37,284 nt of DNA from Sulfurospirillum sp. (GTDB taxonomy: Bacteria > Campylobacterota > Campylobacteria > Campylobacterales > Sulfurospirillaceae). This document shows positions 1 to 7,357 of the stretch, piece by piece. Where the stretch lies: the NCBI GenBank assembly GCA_016735235.1, contig JAERRW010000015.1, forward strand, positions 1 through 37,284, written 5' to 3'. Each line of letters opens with the position of its first letter. Position 1 is the stretch's first letter. The position numbers were made by a program, and so were the translations under genes. Below the pieces are notes generated by a model that saw nothing but the letters and a program-made list of their open reading frames with translations, ran no database searches and was not told where the DNA came from.

Positions 1-549
1 GATCATTCAAATCCCGCATGGTTTATACCTATAGTTGGAAATGTATTAGTTCCTGTTGGAGGAGTTGGGTTTGCAAGCCATGCAATTCTTATGTATTTTT
101 TTAGTATTGGAATCTTCTTTTGGGTTATACTGTTTGCAATTCTATTAAATAGAATTATATTTCATAATCAATTAGCTATTAAATTTATGCCTACTATATT
201 TATTTTCATAGCACCGCCAGCGGTTGGTTTTATGGCTTATTATAAGATGTTTGAAGTAGTAGATAATTTCTCTATGATGATGTTTAGCTTAGCGCTATTT
301 TTTACTTTTTTGGTTGCTTTTATGTATAAAAATTTCATAAAAATAAAATTTTTTATATCTTGGTGGGCATTTGTTTTTCCTCTAGCGGCTATGGGCATTG
401 CTTCGATGATAATGTATAACCACACAGATGATTTTTTGCTTTTACTTCTATCTTACACCATGATTACAGTAACAACAGTTGTTATTTTAATAGTTGCATA
501 TCAGACAGTTTTACATGTGAGAAAAAAAGAAATTTGTGTAGAAGAGTAG
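1..549 (+). CDS. TDT/TehA-SLAC1 family transporter, C-terminal part (partial at window edge)
   Basis: Frame 1 is open from the first base, so the gene starts outside the window; the ORF track's ATG at 91 is an internal methionine. The visible 182 residues begin with NPAWFIPIVGN and continue into at least four hydrophobic helices. The NPxWFIP..GN...P segment and the helix pattern resemble the tellurite-resistance/dicarboxylate transporter (TDT) family, which includes TehA and the SLAC1-type anion channels: ten-helix inner-membrane channels or exporters for anions, C4-dicarboxylates, sulfite or tellurite-related compounds. The substrate cannot be read from this fragment. The stop is followed after 4 nt by the next gene, so the two probably share a transcript. 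Family call is moderate confidence because the N-terminal half is missing. Confidence 0.7.
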   Translation, partial: DHSNPAWFIPIVGNVLVPVGGVGFASHAILMYFFSIGIFFWVILFAILLNRIIFHNQLAIKFMPTIFIFIAPPAVGFMAYYKMFEVVDNFSMMMFSLALFFTFLVAFMYKNFIKIKFFISWWAFVFPLAAMGIASMIMYNHTDDFLLLLLSYTMITVTTVVILIVAYQTVLHVRKKEICVEE

Positions 550-553
550 ATGT

Positions 554-1108
554 ATGAAAAATTATATTACTTATAGCATAGCATGTGTTTTAATTTTTGT
601 GATAGGAAATAGCATATATGAACACAATAAAAAAAATAGTTTATATGCAAAAACTCAAAGATTAGATTGCCATAAAAATATAAATACTTTTGAGAGATTA
701 TATGATAGAAATAAAATAAAAGAGTTGCATAAAAAACTTTTAGACGGAAATTTTGTTTTAGTATCTTCTATTCAAAAAGCAGTATATTCAAAATCTAAAT
801 TGTTTAAACATGTAGAGTTAAAAGAGACAGACAAAGCCACTATCGACATGTTAAATAGTTACATTGTAGACAAAAAGTTAAGTGACGATAAAATTAAAAT
901 TTTATACTATATTTATGAAAATGATATAAAAGATCCAGGCAAAAAAAGTAAAAAAAGTAAACTCTATGCTGGTTATGTTGTTTTTAAATTTAGTACAGAA
1001 AAAGATAAACTTGTATACCAAGTGCAAGTTGATTTTATGGATAAAAATGGAGCTGATTTAAACAAAAGTATAGAGTGTGCAATTAACTCATTTATGACAG
1101 TTAAATAA
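554..1108 (+). CDS. Hypothetical protein with N-terminal membrane anchor
   Basis: I do not recognise this 184-residue protein. It starts with a short basic N-terminus and one hydrophobic segment (about residues 5-20, ITYSIACVLIFVIGNSI), which could be a signal anchor, so the rest is probably periplasmic. The body is strongly charged and lysine-rich, with a low-complexity KKSKKSK stretch near residue 130 and two cysteines (Cys39 and one near 176) that could pair in the periplasm. The start ATG at 554 lies 4 nt after the transporter stop and follows a purine-rich AGAAGAG, which suggests co-transcription. No catalytic motif is visible, so no function is proposed. Confidence 0.6.
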   Translation: MKNYITYSIACVLIFVIGNSIYEHNKKNSLYAKTQRLDCHKNINTFERLYDRNKIKELHKKLLDGNFVLVSSIQKAVYSKSKLFKHVELKETDKATIDMLNSYIVDKKLSDDKIKILYYIYENDIKDPGKKSKKSKLYAGYVVFKFSTEKDKLVYQVQVDFMDKNGADLNKSIECAINSFMTVK

Positions 1109-1142
1109 AAAAAAGAGTACTTCTCAATAGATGTTTGGGTTG

Positions 1143-1148
1143 TATACT
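1143..1148 (+). promoter_or_regulatory. Candidate -10 element for proC
   Basis: TATACT stands about 24 nt upstream of the proC ATG in the 63-nt gap after the hypothetical gene, followed by an AT-rich stretch and a weak TAGGA ribosome site. No good -35 box is visible, which is common for the main sigma factor of Campylobacterota. Based on similarity to the -10 consensus only. Confidence 0.3.
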
Positions 1149-1171
1149 ATATTTAAATTTAGGAAATACAG

Positions 1172-1912
1172 ATGAAATTATTATTAATAGGTGCGGGCAA
1201 CATGGGCAAAGCAATGCTAGAGGGTTTACATGTACATGATATAACCGTAGTAGAGATGAATAGAGCAAGGGAAAATAAACTTAAAGAAATATTTACAGAT
1301 ATAAAAGTAGTCAACTCTATACCAAGACTTGATGGTTTTATTGTAATACTGGCTATAAAACCACAATCTTTAGAATCTTTGTATCTTAAAGGAAAGGCAC
1401 AAGGAGTTATATCTATTTTAGCAGGAGTTACTCTAGCAAAACTAAGTTTAACAATAGATTCCAAAAGCTACATAAGAGCCATGCCAAACATGGCTGCACT
1501 TGTAAAAAAATCAGCAACTTCTCTTTGTGGAGATGAGGAGCTCAAAAAGATAGCTATTGAAATTTTAAACTCTATAGGAAAATGTTTTTGGCTAAACAGT
1601 GAAAATGAATTAGATATCGCAACAGGACTCGCTGGAAGTGCTCCGGCATGGATAGCCTTAGTTGCTGAATCTTTAAGTGATGGAGCTGTAAATCTTGGAC
1701 TTAAAAGAGACATAACATACAAATATATTGCTCAGCTTTTTGAGGGAGTAGGAGAGGTTCTTCAAAACAAGCATCCTGCAATATTAAAAGATCAAGTAAC
1801 ATCACCAAATGGTACAACTATAGCCGGTATTGCAAAACTAGAAGAGGGCGGAGTTAGAGATAGTTTTATAAAAGCTATGAAAGCGTCATATAAAAAAACA
1901 AAAAAACTCTAG
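1172..1912 (+). CDS. proC: Pyrroline-5-carboxylate reductase
   Basis: ProC reduces 1-pyrroline-5-carboxylate to L-proline with NAD(P)H, the last step of proline synthesis, in the cytoplasm. The 246-residue product opens with a Rossmann dinucleotide fold, LLIGAGNMGKAM (residues 4-15), has the conserved AIKP segment, RAMPNMAA in the middle, and the C-terminal dimer/active-site region LAGSAPAW...QVTSPNGTTIAGI that is diagnostic of the family. It is slightly shorter than the usual 260-280 residues but complete at both ends. The ATG at 1172 follows TAGGAAATACAG. Its stop is only 1 nt from the stop of convergent modC, with no intrinsic terminator between them. Confidence 0.95.
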   Translation: MKLLLIGAGNMGKAMLEGLHVHDITVVEMNRARENKLKEIFTDIKVVNSIPRLDGFIVILAIKPQSLESLYLKGKAQGVISILAGVTLAKLSLTIDSKSYIRAMPNMAALVKKSATSLCGDEELKKIAIEILNSIGKCFWLNSENELDIATGLAGSAPAWIALVAESLSDGAVNLGLKRDITYKYIAQLFEGVGEVLQNKHPAILKDQVTSPNGTTIAGIAKLEEGGVRDSFIKAMKASYKKTKKL

Positions 1913-1913
1913 T

Positions 1914-2780
1914 TTAAATAATAATAATTGGATTAAATGCTTTAGTGGCCACAAGTATAGTATCTCCAGTATTAAGTTTATTTACTTCCTCCTTGGTGGC
2001 AACAACTTTTGTTAAATTATTGCCTATTAAAAGAGTTATTATATAAACAATATCAGCTTTTTTAATTTTTAAAATTTTTGCTGAAAATTTAAATTTGCCA
2101 CTTATTTTTGAATTATCAAAAAGTATATCTGGAGTTCCTTCTTTAACTATTTTTCCATTTTTTACAATTTTTATATGAGAAGATAGCCTATAGACTTCTG
2201 AAATGTCATGACTTATAAAAAGAGTTGTCATTTTGAAACTTTTATGAATTTTATCTATACTATCTTGTAGTTGTTGTCGCATTGAGTAATCAAGTGCCGA
2301 AAAAGCCTCGTCTAGTAAAAATAATTTTGGTCTTCTTGCAACTGCTCGTATTAATGCAACTCTCTGTTTTTCTCCACCTGATAGTGCATTTGGAAATTTG
2401 TTTTGCAACTCTTTTAAGTCTACAATTTCTAAAAGTTCCTGCAAGAAATTTTCATTTTTTTCTTGTTGTGCAAATCTTAAATTTTTTATAACACTCATAT
2501 TTGGAAAAAGTGCATAATCTTGAAATACAAATCCAACATCTCTTTTTTGAGGCACTAAGTTTATCTTTTTTTTTGAATCAAACCATATTTTGTCATTTAC
2601 TTTTATGTAGCCAATATCTGGAGTTTCTAGCCCACTCAATAGTCTTAAAAAAGTAGTTTTACCAGAACCAGATTGCCCAAATATTGCATTTATAGAATTG
2701 TTTTCTATGGTAGTTTTAAAGTGAAAATTGATCTGTTCATTTTTATTTTTGAAACTCTTTTGTATATCAATTTCTATCAT
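1914..2780 (-). CDS. modC: Molybdate ABC transporter ATP-binding protein
   Basis: ModC is the cytoplasmic ATPase that powers molybdate import by ModAB. The 288-residue protein has Walker A GQSGSGKTT (about residues 35-43), a Q-loop region FVFQDYALFPNMSV, the ABC signature LSGGEKQR, Walker B LFLLDEAFSALD and the switch histidine in FISHDISEV. The last 60-70 residues form a TOBE/Mop-like beta domain (FKFSAKILKIKKADIV...), expected for ModC, shorter than the roughly 350 residues of E. coli ModC. Its ATG overlaps the stop of modB by 4 nt. It is the last gene of the run that begins at ywbE. Substrate assignment rests on linkage to modA and the Mop protein. Confidence 0.92.
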   Translation of the reverse strand: MIEIDIQKSFKNKNEQINFHFKTTIENNSINAIFGQSGSGKTTFLRLLSGLETPDIGYIKVNDKIWFDSKKKINLVPQKRDVGFVFQDYALFPNMSVIKNLRFAQQEKNENFLQELLEIVDLKELQNKFPNALSGGEKQRVALIRAVARRPKLFLLDEAFSALDYSMRQQLQDSIDKIHKSFKMTTLFISHDISEVYRLSSHIKIVKNGKIVKEGTPDILFDNSKISGKFKFSAKILKIKKADIVYIITLLIGNNLTKVVATKEEVNKLNTGDTILVATKAFNPIIII

Positions 2781-3445
2781 TTTAAAACTCCGCTAAATTT
2801 TCTATTCATCATGTATACTACAAGTAAAATTATAAAACATATTACAAAAAGTGTAAGTGCATACTGATTTGCTAAATCATAATTAAGTGCTTCAACTTCA
2901 TCATAAATAGCTATTGATGCTAATCTTGTTACACCTGGAATATTACCGCCTATCATTAAAACTACTCCAAACTCTCCAACAGTATGGGCAAAGGTCAAGA
3001 CAACACCTACAAGAAGAGATGCTCGTATATTTGGAAGTTGAATATAAAAAAGAGTTTGTAATTTTGATTTACCAAGAGTATAAGAAGCTTCAGTAAGCGA
3101 TTTTGGCAATGATTGTAAACCAGATTGTATGGGATGCACCATAAAAGGAAAACTAAATATAGTTGAACCTATTATGATGCCCTCGTATGAAAATACTAAT
3201 CTCATATCAAACCAGTCTTCAAAAAAACTGCCCGTAAAACTGCTAGGTCCTAAAAAAATAAGCAGATAAAAACCTATAACAGACGGCGGTAAAACTAAAG
3301 GCATGCTTATAATAGTTTCAAAAATTGGTTTAAATTTTGACTTTGTTGTAGATAGCCAAAAAGCTATTGGAATTCCAATGATAAAAAGTATACATGTTGT
3401 ATGTAGTGCCACTTTAAAAGTTAATAACATTGTTTCTAAAAACAT
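2777..3445 (-). CDS. modB: Molybdate ABC transporter permease
   Basis: ModB is the inner-membrane channel subunit of the molybdate importer and works as a dimer with ModC. The 222-residue protein has about five hydrophobic helices and the cytoplasmic EAA loop EASYTLGKSKLQTLFYIQLPNI, which docks to the ATPase, plus the family segment SMPLVLPPSVIGFYLL. Length matches ModB (about 225-230). The start ATG at 3445 overlaps the stop of the upstream Mop gene by one base (TAATG), and its stop overlaps modC (ATGA), so the three are translationally coupled. Confidence 0.93.
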   Translation of the reverse strand: MFLETMLLTFKVALHTTCILFIIGIPIAFWLSTTKSKFKPIFETIISMPLVLPPSVIGFYLLIFLGPSSFTGSFFEDWFDMRLVFSYEGIIIGSTIFSFPFMVHPIQSGLQSLPKSLTEASYTLGKSKLQTLFYIQLPNIRASLLVGVVLTFAHTVGEFGVVLMIGGNIPGVTRLASIAIYDEVEALNYDLANQYALTLFVICFIILLVVYMMNRKFSGVLK

Positions 3446-3849
3446 TAATCTTCTTCTATTAAAGATATTTCATTAGCTTTAATTAAAGCCATTACATTGT
3501 CATTTACTTTTAAATTTAAACGCTTTGATGAATTTAGTGTTATGAATGATGTTAAAATTGTCTCTTTACATGTAAGTTCTATTTTTGAAAGTATTTTACC
3601 ATTTTGTATTGATTTTATTTTGCATTTTAACTGATTAGTCATGCTTATGCCACCCATATTTAAAAGAGCTATAACAACTTCGGTCTCTTTAAATGCAACT
3701 GTTATACTCTTGCCTATTTTAAGATAATTACAACTTTTAGGCGTATCTAATAGTACTGTTCCAAATAAAGTATCTAAAATTTGAATATTTACTAAAGAGA
3801 TACCTTGATGTGAAGTTATCTTTTTTATAACTCCCTTTATTTTATTCAT
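3445..3849 (-). CDS. Tandem Mop/TOBE-domain molybdate-binding protein
   Basis: This 134-residue protein consists of two Mop (TOBE) domains: residues about 1-67 and about 70-134. The second repeat begins ISMTNQLKCKIKSI, which fits the Mop consensus (I-S-x-x-N-Q-L-x-G-x-I), and ends NDNVMALIKANEISL. Molbindins of this type bind molybdate or tungstate in the cytoplasm as oligomers and may store or sense the oxyanion. It has no DNA-binding domain, so it is not a ModE repressor by itself. It sits between modA (8-nt overlap) and modB (1-nt overlap), an arrangement that implies a role in molybdate handling. Function is from family knowledge; the first repeat is more diverged. Confidence 0.85.
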   Translation of the reverse strand: MNKIKGVIKKITSHQGISLVNIQILDTLFGTVLLDTPKSCNYLKIGKSITVAFKETEVVIALLNMGGISMTNQLKCKIKSIQNGKILSKIELTCKETILTSFITLNSSKRLNLKVNDNVMALIKANEISLIEED

Positions 3850-4585
3850 TTACAGTATATCCGTACTTTTTAAATATATTTTTACTAGTTTCTGAAAAAA
3901 TAAATTTATAAAAATCTTCACTAAGTTCTCTATTGTTTTCAAATCCATGTTTCAAAATAACTATCCCTTGTTCTACTGGAAAATAGTCATTTTTATCTAA
4001 CTCTATCCATTTTCCTTTGTTTTTCATTCTTGGTGACAAAACTATAGATTTTGCGGTAATGCCTATATCTGCCGAACGAGAGTAGATATATTGACTTGTT
4101 TGTGAAATACTTTCACCCCAAACTATCTTTTTTTCAATAATTTCTTTCAAGCCTTTTTTTTCTAAAAGTCTTACCGCTTCTACACCATAAGGAGCATTTT
4201 TAGGACTTGGAATTGCTATTTTTTTTATTCTTTTATTTTTTAGATTTTCAAGTTCTAAAGTAACATCTTTATTGAGAGTCCATAAAACAAGCCCACCATA
4301 AGCATATATTTTTGGTTCTGAATAAGTCATATTTTTTGAGTGTAAATATTTAGGATATTTCATATTAGCAGATAAAAAAAGATCAAAAGGAGCCCCTTGC
4401 TCTATCTGTGCTGTTAATTTTCCAGAAGAGGAAGCTATAGGCATAATTTTCACACCACTCTTTTTTTCATAAGCTAACATAATATCATCAAATGCAAATC
4501 GAACATTTGATGCAATTGCTACTTTTAGAGAATTTGCATTTATGGTAGTTACCAATATAATTAAAAAAATAAATTTATACAACAT
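3842..4585 (-). CDS. modA: Molybdate-binding periplasmic protein
   Basis: ModA captures molybdate (or tungstate) in the periplasm for ModBC. The 247-residue protein begins with a signal peptide (MLYKFIFLIILVTTINA, likely cleaved near residue 17) followed by the classic ModA start LKVAIASNVRFAFDDI. The ligand motifs IASSSGKLTAQIEQGAPFDLFLSAN and IAIPSPKNAPYGVEA are the usual oxyanion-binding segments. The ATG at 4585 follows AAAGGG. It lies 28 nt after kdsA on the same strand and overlaps the Mop gene by 8 nt. The start codon itself sits within one of the frequent ACATGT palindromes. Confidence 0.94.
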   Translation of the reverse strand: MLYKFIFLIILVTTINANSLKVAIASNVRFAFDDIMLAYEKKSGVKIMPIASSSGKLTAQIEQGAPFDLFLSANMKYPKYLHSKNMTYSEPKIYAYGGLVLWTLNKDVTLELENLKNKRIKKIAIPSPKNAPYGVEAVRLLEKKGLKEIIEKKIVWGESISQTSQYIYSRSADIGITAKSIVLSPRMKNKGKWIELDKNDYFPVEQGIVILKHGFENNRELSEDFYKFIFSETSKNIFKKYGYTVNE

Positions 4586-4613
4586 GTAACCCTTTCTTTA
4601 AAATCTTTTCTAT

Positions 4614-5417
4614 CTAGTGCCATTTAAGACTTTTTTGTATTGCTTTTATATCTTCTACAGTTGCATAAAAATCTTCAAAATTTAGCATATTTGGACCATC
4701 ACAAAGTGCTTCACAAGGATTGTTGTGTGTTTCAAAGAAAAATCCATCAACTCCAATAGCCGCTGCTCCTCTTGCAAGTGGTGCAACAAACTCTCTTCTT
4801 CCTCCACTACTTCCACCAGCAACTCCGGGCATCTGAACAGAGTGTGTCGCATCAAAAATAACAGGTGCAAACTCATTCATAATCGTAAAACTTCTCATAT
4901 CTACTACTAAATTTCCATAGCCAAAAGTAGTTCCTCTCTCTGTTAGCCAAACACCATTTTTAAGAGCAATTTCTCTGCCTTCTTCTTTAATGCCACGAGT
5001 TTCCAGTACTTTTTTAACCGAATATTTCATATCGCTTGGGTTTAAGAATTGTCCTTTTTTAATATTGACTATTGAGTCTGTTTTTCCAGCTTCAACAAGT
5101 AGATCAGTCTGACGACATAAAAAAGCAGGAATTTGAAGAACATCTGCAACACTACTAACAACTCTAGCTTGGCTTGGAAGATGAATATCGGTTAAGAGTT
5201 TATATCCAAACTCACTTTTAACTTCATCAAGAAGTTTTAATCCTTCATCAATTCCGGGTCCTCTAAAACTATTTAGGCTTGTTCTATTTGCTTTATCAAA
5301 ACTAGATTTAAAATAAAAATCTATGTTTTTATCTTCATGATATTTTACTAATTTTTCTGCTACTAAAAATAGTTTATCTCTACTCTCTATGACACAAGGT
5401 CCCGCTATCAAAATCAT
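4614..5417 (-). CDS. kdsA: 3-deoxy-8-phosphooctulonate synthase (KDO-8-P synthase)
   Basis: KdsA condenses phosphoenolpyruvate with arabinose-5-phosphate to make KDO-8-phosphate for the lipopolysaccharide inner core, so the organism is Gram-negative. The 267-residue protein has the start [11 protein letters not shown], the sugar-binding [12 protein letters not shown], the GxGxDEGLKLL segment, [11 protein letters not shown], and [13 protein letters not shown]; all are family landmarks. Length is typical (about 270-280). The ATG at 5417 is preceded by AAGGAG at 5 nt and overlaps the stop of yaiI (ATGA), so it is translationally coupled to it. The mod genes follow 28 nt later with no terminator seen, which suggests they share the transcript or use an internal promoter. 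Confidence 0.95.
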   Translation of the reverse strand: MILIAGPCVIESRDKLFLVAEKLVKYHEDKNIDFYFKSSFDKANRTSLNSFRGPGIDEGLKLLDEVKSEFGYKLLTDIHLPSQARVVSSVADVLQIPAFLCRQTDLLVEAGKTDSIVNIKKGQFLNPSDMKYSVKKVLETRGIKEEGREIALKNGVWLTERGTTFGYGNLVVDMRSFTIMNEFAPVIFDATHSVQMPGVAGGSSGGRREFVAPLARGAAAIGVDGFFFETHNNPCEALCDGPNMLNFEDFYATVEDIKAIQKSLKWH

Positions 5418-5899
5418 CGTAACTCCTTATTGTTATTCATAATATTTTTAAGTTTATTCATTTTTTGTAAAAATTTATTTAACTGGTTTGCAAACTCCTC
5501 TGCATCTTTTTTACTAAATGGCGCTGGACCACCTGTAACTTCTCCGCTATCTCTAAGTTCACTCATAAAATTTCTCATAGCAAGACACTGCTTAACATTC
5601 TCAATAGTATAGAGCTCACCTCTATGGTCTAGTGCATGTGCTTTTTTAGTAATAAGTCTATCGGCTAGTGGAATGTCAGCTGTTATGACTAAATCCCCCT
5701 CGTTGACTAATTCTACTATATAATCGTCGGCTATATTTGCGCCTTGTGAAACAACTTTGTAAAAGATATTTTTTGATTTGCCTATATCTATTTTTTTATT
5801 TGCTATTACATAAGTTTTTAACTTTAATCTTTCAATAGCTTTTAAAAGTATAGGCTTTAAAAGATTTGGAAAAGCATCGCCATCTACATACAGCGTCAG
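5414..5899 (-). CDS. yaiI: YaiI/YqxD family (DUF188) protein with CTG start
   Basis: Absent from the ORF track; found by translating the reverse strand. The 161-residue product reads [21 protein letters not shown] at its start, then [41 protein letters not shown], the order of the YaiI/YqxD family (PIN-like fold, function not established). The reading frame has a stop 18 nt upstream and contains no ATG, GTG or TTG before about codon 107. CTG at 5899-5897 lies 5 nt after AAGGAG and overlaps the ywbE stop as CTGA; it aligns with the initiator Met of E. coli YaiI (MTIWVDADA). A second CTG at 5893 is the alternative. The usual DADACP is DGDAFP here. Its stop overlaps kdsA (ATGA). Confidence 0.88.
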   Translation of the reverse strand: MTLYVDGDAFPNLLKPILLKAIERLKLKTYVIANKKIDIGKSKNIFYKVVSQGANIADDYIVELVNEGDLVITADIPLADRLITKKAHALDHRGELYTIENVKQCLAMRNFMSELRDSGEVTGGPAPFSKKDAEEFANQLNKFLQKMNKLKNIMNNNKELR

Positions 5900-6087
5900 A
5901 CTATCTCCTTTACTCTACCTACTTCACCGCTTACTAATCTTACCTTAATACCATGATGATGTGTTGGTGAACTTGTTAAAATATCTTTTACAACTCCTTT
6001 TGATAAAATTCCACTTTTTTGGTCTTTCTTTAAAACTATTTTTACTTGTAAGCCCGCTTTAATATCAACTCTTTTTTGTCCATTCAA
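5896..6087 (-). CDS. ywbE: YwbE family (DUF2196) protein
   Basis: A 63-residue basic protein, MNGQKRVDIKAGLQVKIVLK at the start, then GVVKDILTSSPTHHHGIKVRL and GEVGRVKEI. This is the complete YwbE pattern known from Bacillus and many Gram-negatives; its function is not established. The fold is probably a small beta barrel, with the conserved histidines and glycines in the middle. The start is TTG at 6087 with AAGGAG 7 nt upstream; the only nearby ATG is out of frame. It is the first gene of the leftward run and its stop overlaps yaiI by 4 nt (CTGA). Confidence 0.85.
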   Translation of the reverse strand: MNGQKRVDIKAGLQVKIVLKKDQKSGILSKGVVKDILTSSPTHHHGIKVRLVSGEVGRVKEIV

Positions 6088-6147
6088 AATAATACTCCTT
6101 CTTTTTATAAATATTTTTAGTACACATGTAACTCTATCTATATTTAA

Positions 6148-6156
6148 ATTATAGCA
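6148..6156 (-). promoter_or_regulatory. Extended -10 promoter for the ywbE-yaiI-kdsA run
   Basis: Reading leftward, TTGCTATAATTT contains a perfect TATAAT preceded by TGC, an extended -10 element. The predicted start near 6141 leaves a leader of about 54 nt before the TTG start of ywbE, with an AAGGAG ribosome site at 6100-6095. A possible TTGTGC stands about 19 nt upstream as a weak -35. The same TTGCTATAATT occurs in front of the TrkA-like gene at 30022-30030. Confidence 0.45.
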
Positions 6157-6281
6157 ATTTCTTCTACTATTGGCACAACTATTTTGTGGTACACCAAAAT
6201 CTTTAACATTTTCTAAAACAATATTTTATCTAATTTTACTTCTATTTATACCATTCACACAACGACCGACAATTTGAATTT

Positions 6282-6300
6282 AAACTTACATGTTAAGTTT
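6282..6300. repeat. Inverted repeat AAACTTA-N5-TAAGTTT, operator candidate
   Basis: A perfect 7-bp inverted repeat with spacer CATGT, centred on an ACATGT palindrome and followed by a T run. No rightward gene lies upstream for it to terminate, so a terminator role is unlikely in that direction. It stands where a -35 box would be for the TATAAT at 6314-6319, which is the geometry of a repressor operator. No regulator is identified. Confidence 0.35.
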
Positions 6301-6313
6301 TTTTATCTTCAAG

Positions 6314-6319
6314 TATAAT
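6314..6319 (+). promoter_or_regulatory. Candidate -10 element for accD
   Basis: A perfect TATAAT lies about 90 nt before accD, just downstream of the inverted repeat. A second AT-rich -10-like stretch (6381-6395, TATTATATATTGTAT) is closer to the gene and could be the real one. Consensus match only. Confidence 0.3.
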
Positions 6320-6408
6320 ATAATAAGGAACTTTTTGATAAAATAGCTAAATTTATAGAAATATGTTTGAAATAAAAAAATATTATATATTGTATAGGAG
6401 ATATTATT

Positions 6409-7299
6409 ATGGGATTTAGTGAATTTTTTGGTAATTTTCGCAAAAAACAGTCCTCGCCAAAAGAAGCTCCAAGTCATTGGGTGAAGTGTTCAAAATGTCA
6501 ATCATTAATGTACTTTAAAGAGATTGAGCATCTATTTAATGTTTGCCCAAAGTGTGGATTTCATATGCGAATTACCGCTCTTGAAAGAATAAATCTTCTT
6601 GCGGATCAAGATAGTTTTGTAGAGTTTGATTCATCTCTTGCACCTATTGACCCTCTAAAATTTGTAGATAAAAAATCATATAAAAAAAGAATATCCGAAG
6701 CAATTAAAAATACAGGGCGCACATCTGCTGTTATAAGTGGAGGCTGTTCTATAAATGGAATCAATACTCAATTGGTTGTATTTGATTTTAAATTTATGGG
6801 CGGAAGTTTAGGTTCTGTTGAGGGTGAGAAAATTGTAAGGGCTATTAGTCGTGCTATAAAAAACGAAGAGGGCTTAGTTATAGTTAGTGCAAGCGGTGGT
6901 GCAAGAATGCAAGAGAGTACTTTTGCACTTCTTCAAATGTCTAAAACTTCGGCCGCTTTAACTAAATTAAGTGATGCTGGTCTTCCATTTATCTCTGTTT
7001 TAACAGACCCAACTATGGGAGGGGTTAGTGCCTCTTTTGCTTGGCTTGGAGATATTATCATAACAGAACCGGGTTCACTTATTGGTTTTGCTGGACAAAG
7101 GGTTATAAAACAGACAATTGGTGCTGATTTACCGCAAGGATTTCAAAGAGCAGAATTTCTTCTTGAGCATGGCTTGATTGACATGATAATTCAACGCAAT
7201 AAAATGAAGGATTGCATATCTGACATGTTGATATTTTTCAACAAAAATTGTGCTAAAGTTGATTTTCAAGACGACCAAGAGTTAGAGATGCAAGCATGA
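6409..7299 (+). CDS. accD: Acetyl-CoA carboxylase carboxyltransferase subunit beta
   Basis: AccD with AccA transfers the carboxyl group from biotin to acetyl-CoA to make malonyl-CoA, the first step of fatty acid synthesis. The 296-residue protein has the N-terminal zinc ribbon CSKC...CPKC (Cys27, 30, 46, 49) and the carboxyltransferase core with SGGCSINGI, FMGGSLGSVEGEKI, SASGGARMQES, DPTMGGVSASFA, GSLIGFAGQRVI and LPQGFQRAEFLLEHGLID, all characteristic. Length is typical. The ATG at 6409 follows AGGAGATATT. No accA is present in the window. Transcription may continue into the thiE-like gene 58 nt on. Confidence 0.97.
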   Translation: MGFSEFFGNFRKKQSSPKEAPSHWVKCSKCQSLMYFKEIEHLFNVCPKCGFHMRITALERINLLADQDSFVEFDSSLAPIDPLKFVDKKSYKKRISEAIKNTGRTSAVISGGCSINGINTQLVVFDFKFMGGSLGSVEGEKIVRAISRAIKNEEGLVIVSASGGARMQESTFALLQMSKTSAALTKLSDAGLPFISVLTDPTMGGVSASFAWLGDIIITEPGSLIGFAGQRVIKQTIGADLPQGFQRAEFLLEHGLIDMIIQRNKMKDCISDMLIFFNKNCAKVDFQDDQELEMQA

Positions 7300-7357
7300 G
7301 CAATTTACTTTTAAGAGAAGAAGTTTTTATCGACTCTGTTTAAATAAGAAGAGTTGT

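Larger units (their letters stand above)
6088..6408. other. Divergent control region between ywbE and accD
   Basis: This 321-nt AT-rich stretch is the longest without a gene in the window. It holds a leftward extended -10 promoter (6148-6156), a rightward -10 candidate (6314-6319), a perfect 7-bp inverted repeat (6282-6300) and two ACATGT palindromes (near 6124 and 6289). The 63-residue minus-strand ORF reported across 6286-6477 overlaps the 5' end of accD and has no recognisable content, so I read it as a shadow. I saw no RNA gene or riboswitch fold. Confidence 0.6.

Noticed and set aside
6286-6477. Minus-strand 63-residue ORF over the accD start
   Set aside because: Antisense to the conserved AccD N-terminus, with no domain or ribosome site; a shadow.
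7296-7343. 15-codon ORF (MSNLLLREEVFIDSV) overlapping the accD stop as ATGA
   Set aside because: Too short, no recognisable content, and only a weak ribosome site; it could be chance or a leader peptide, so I did not list it as a gene.
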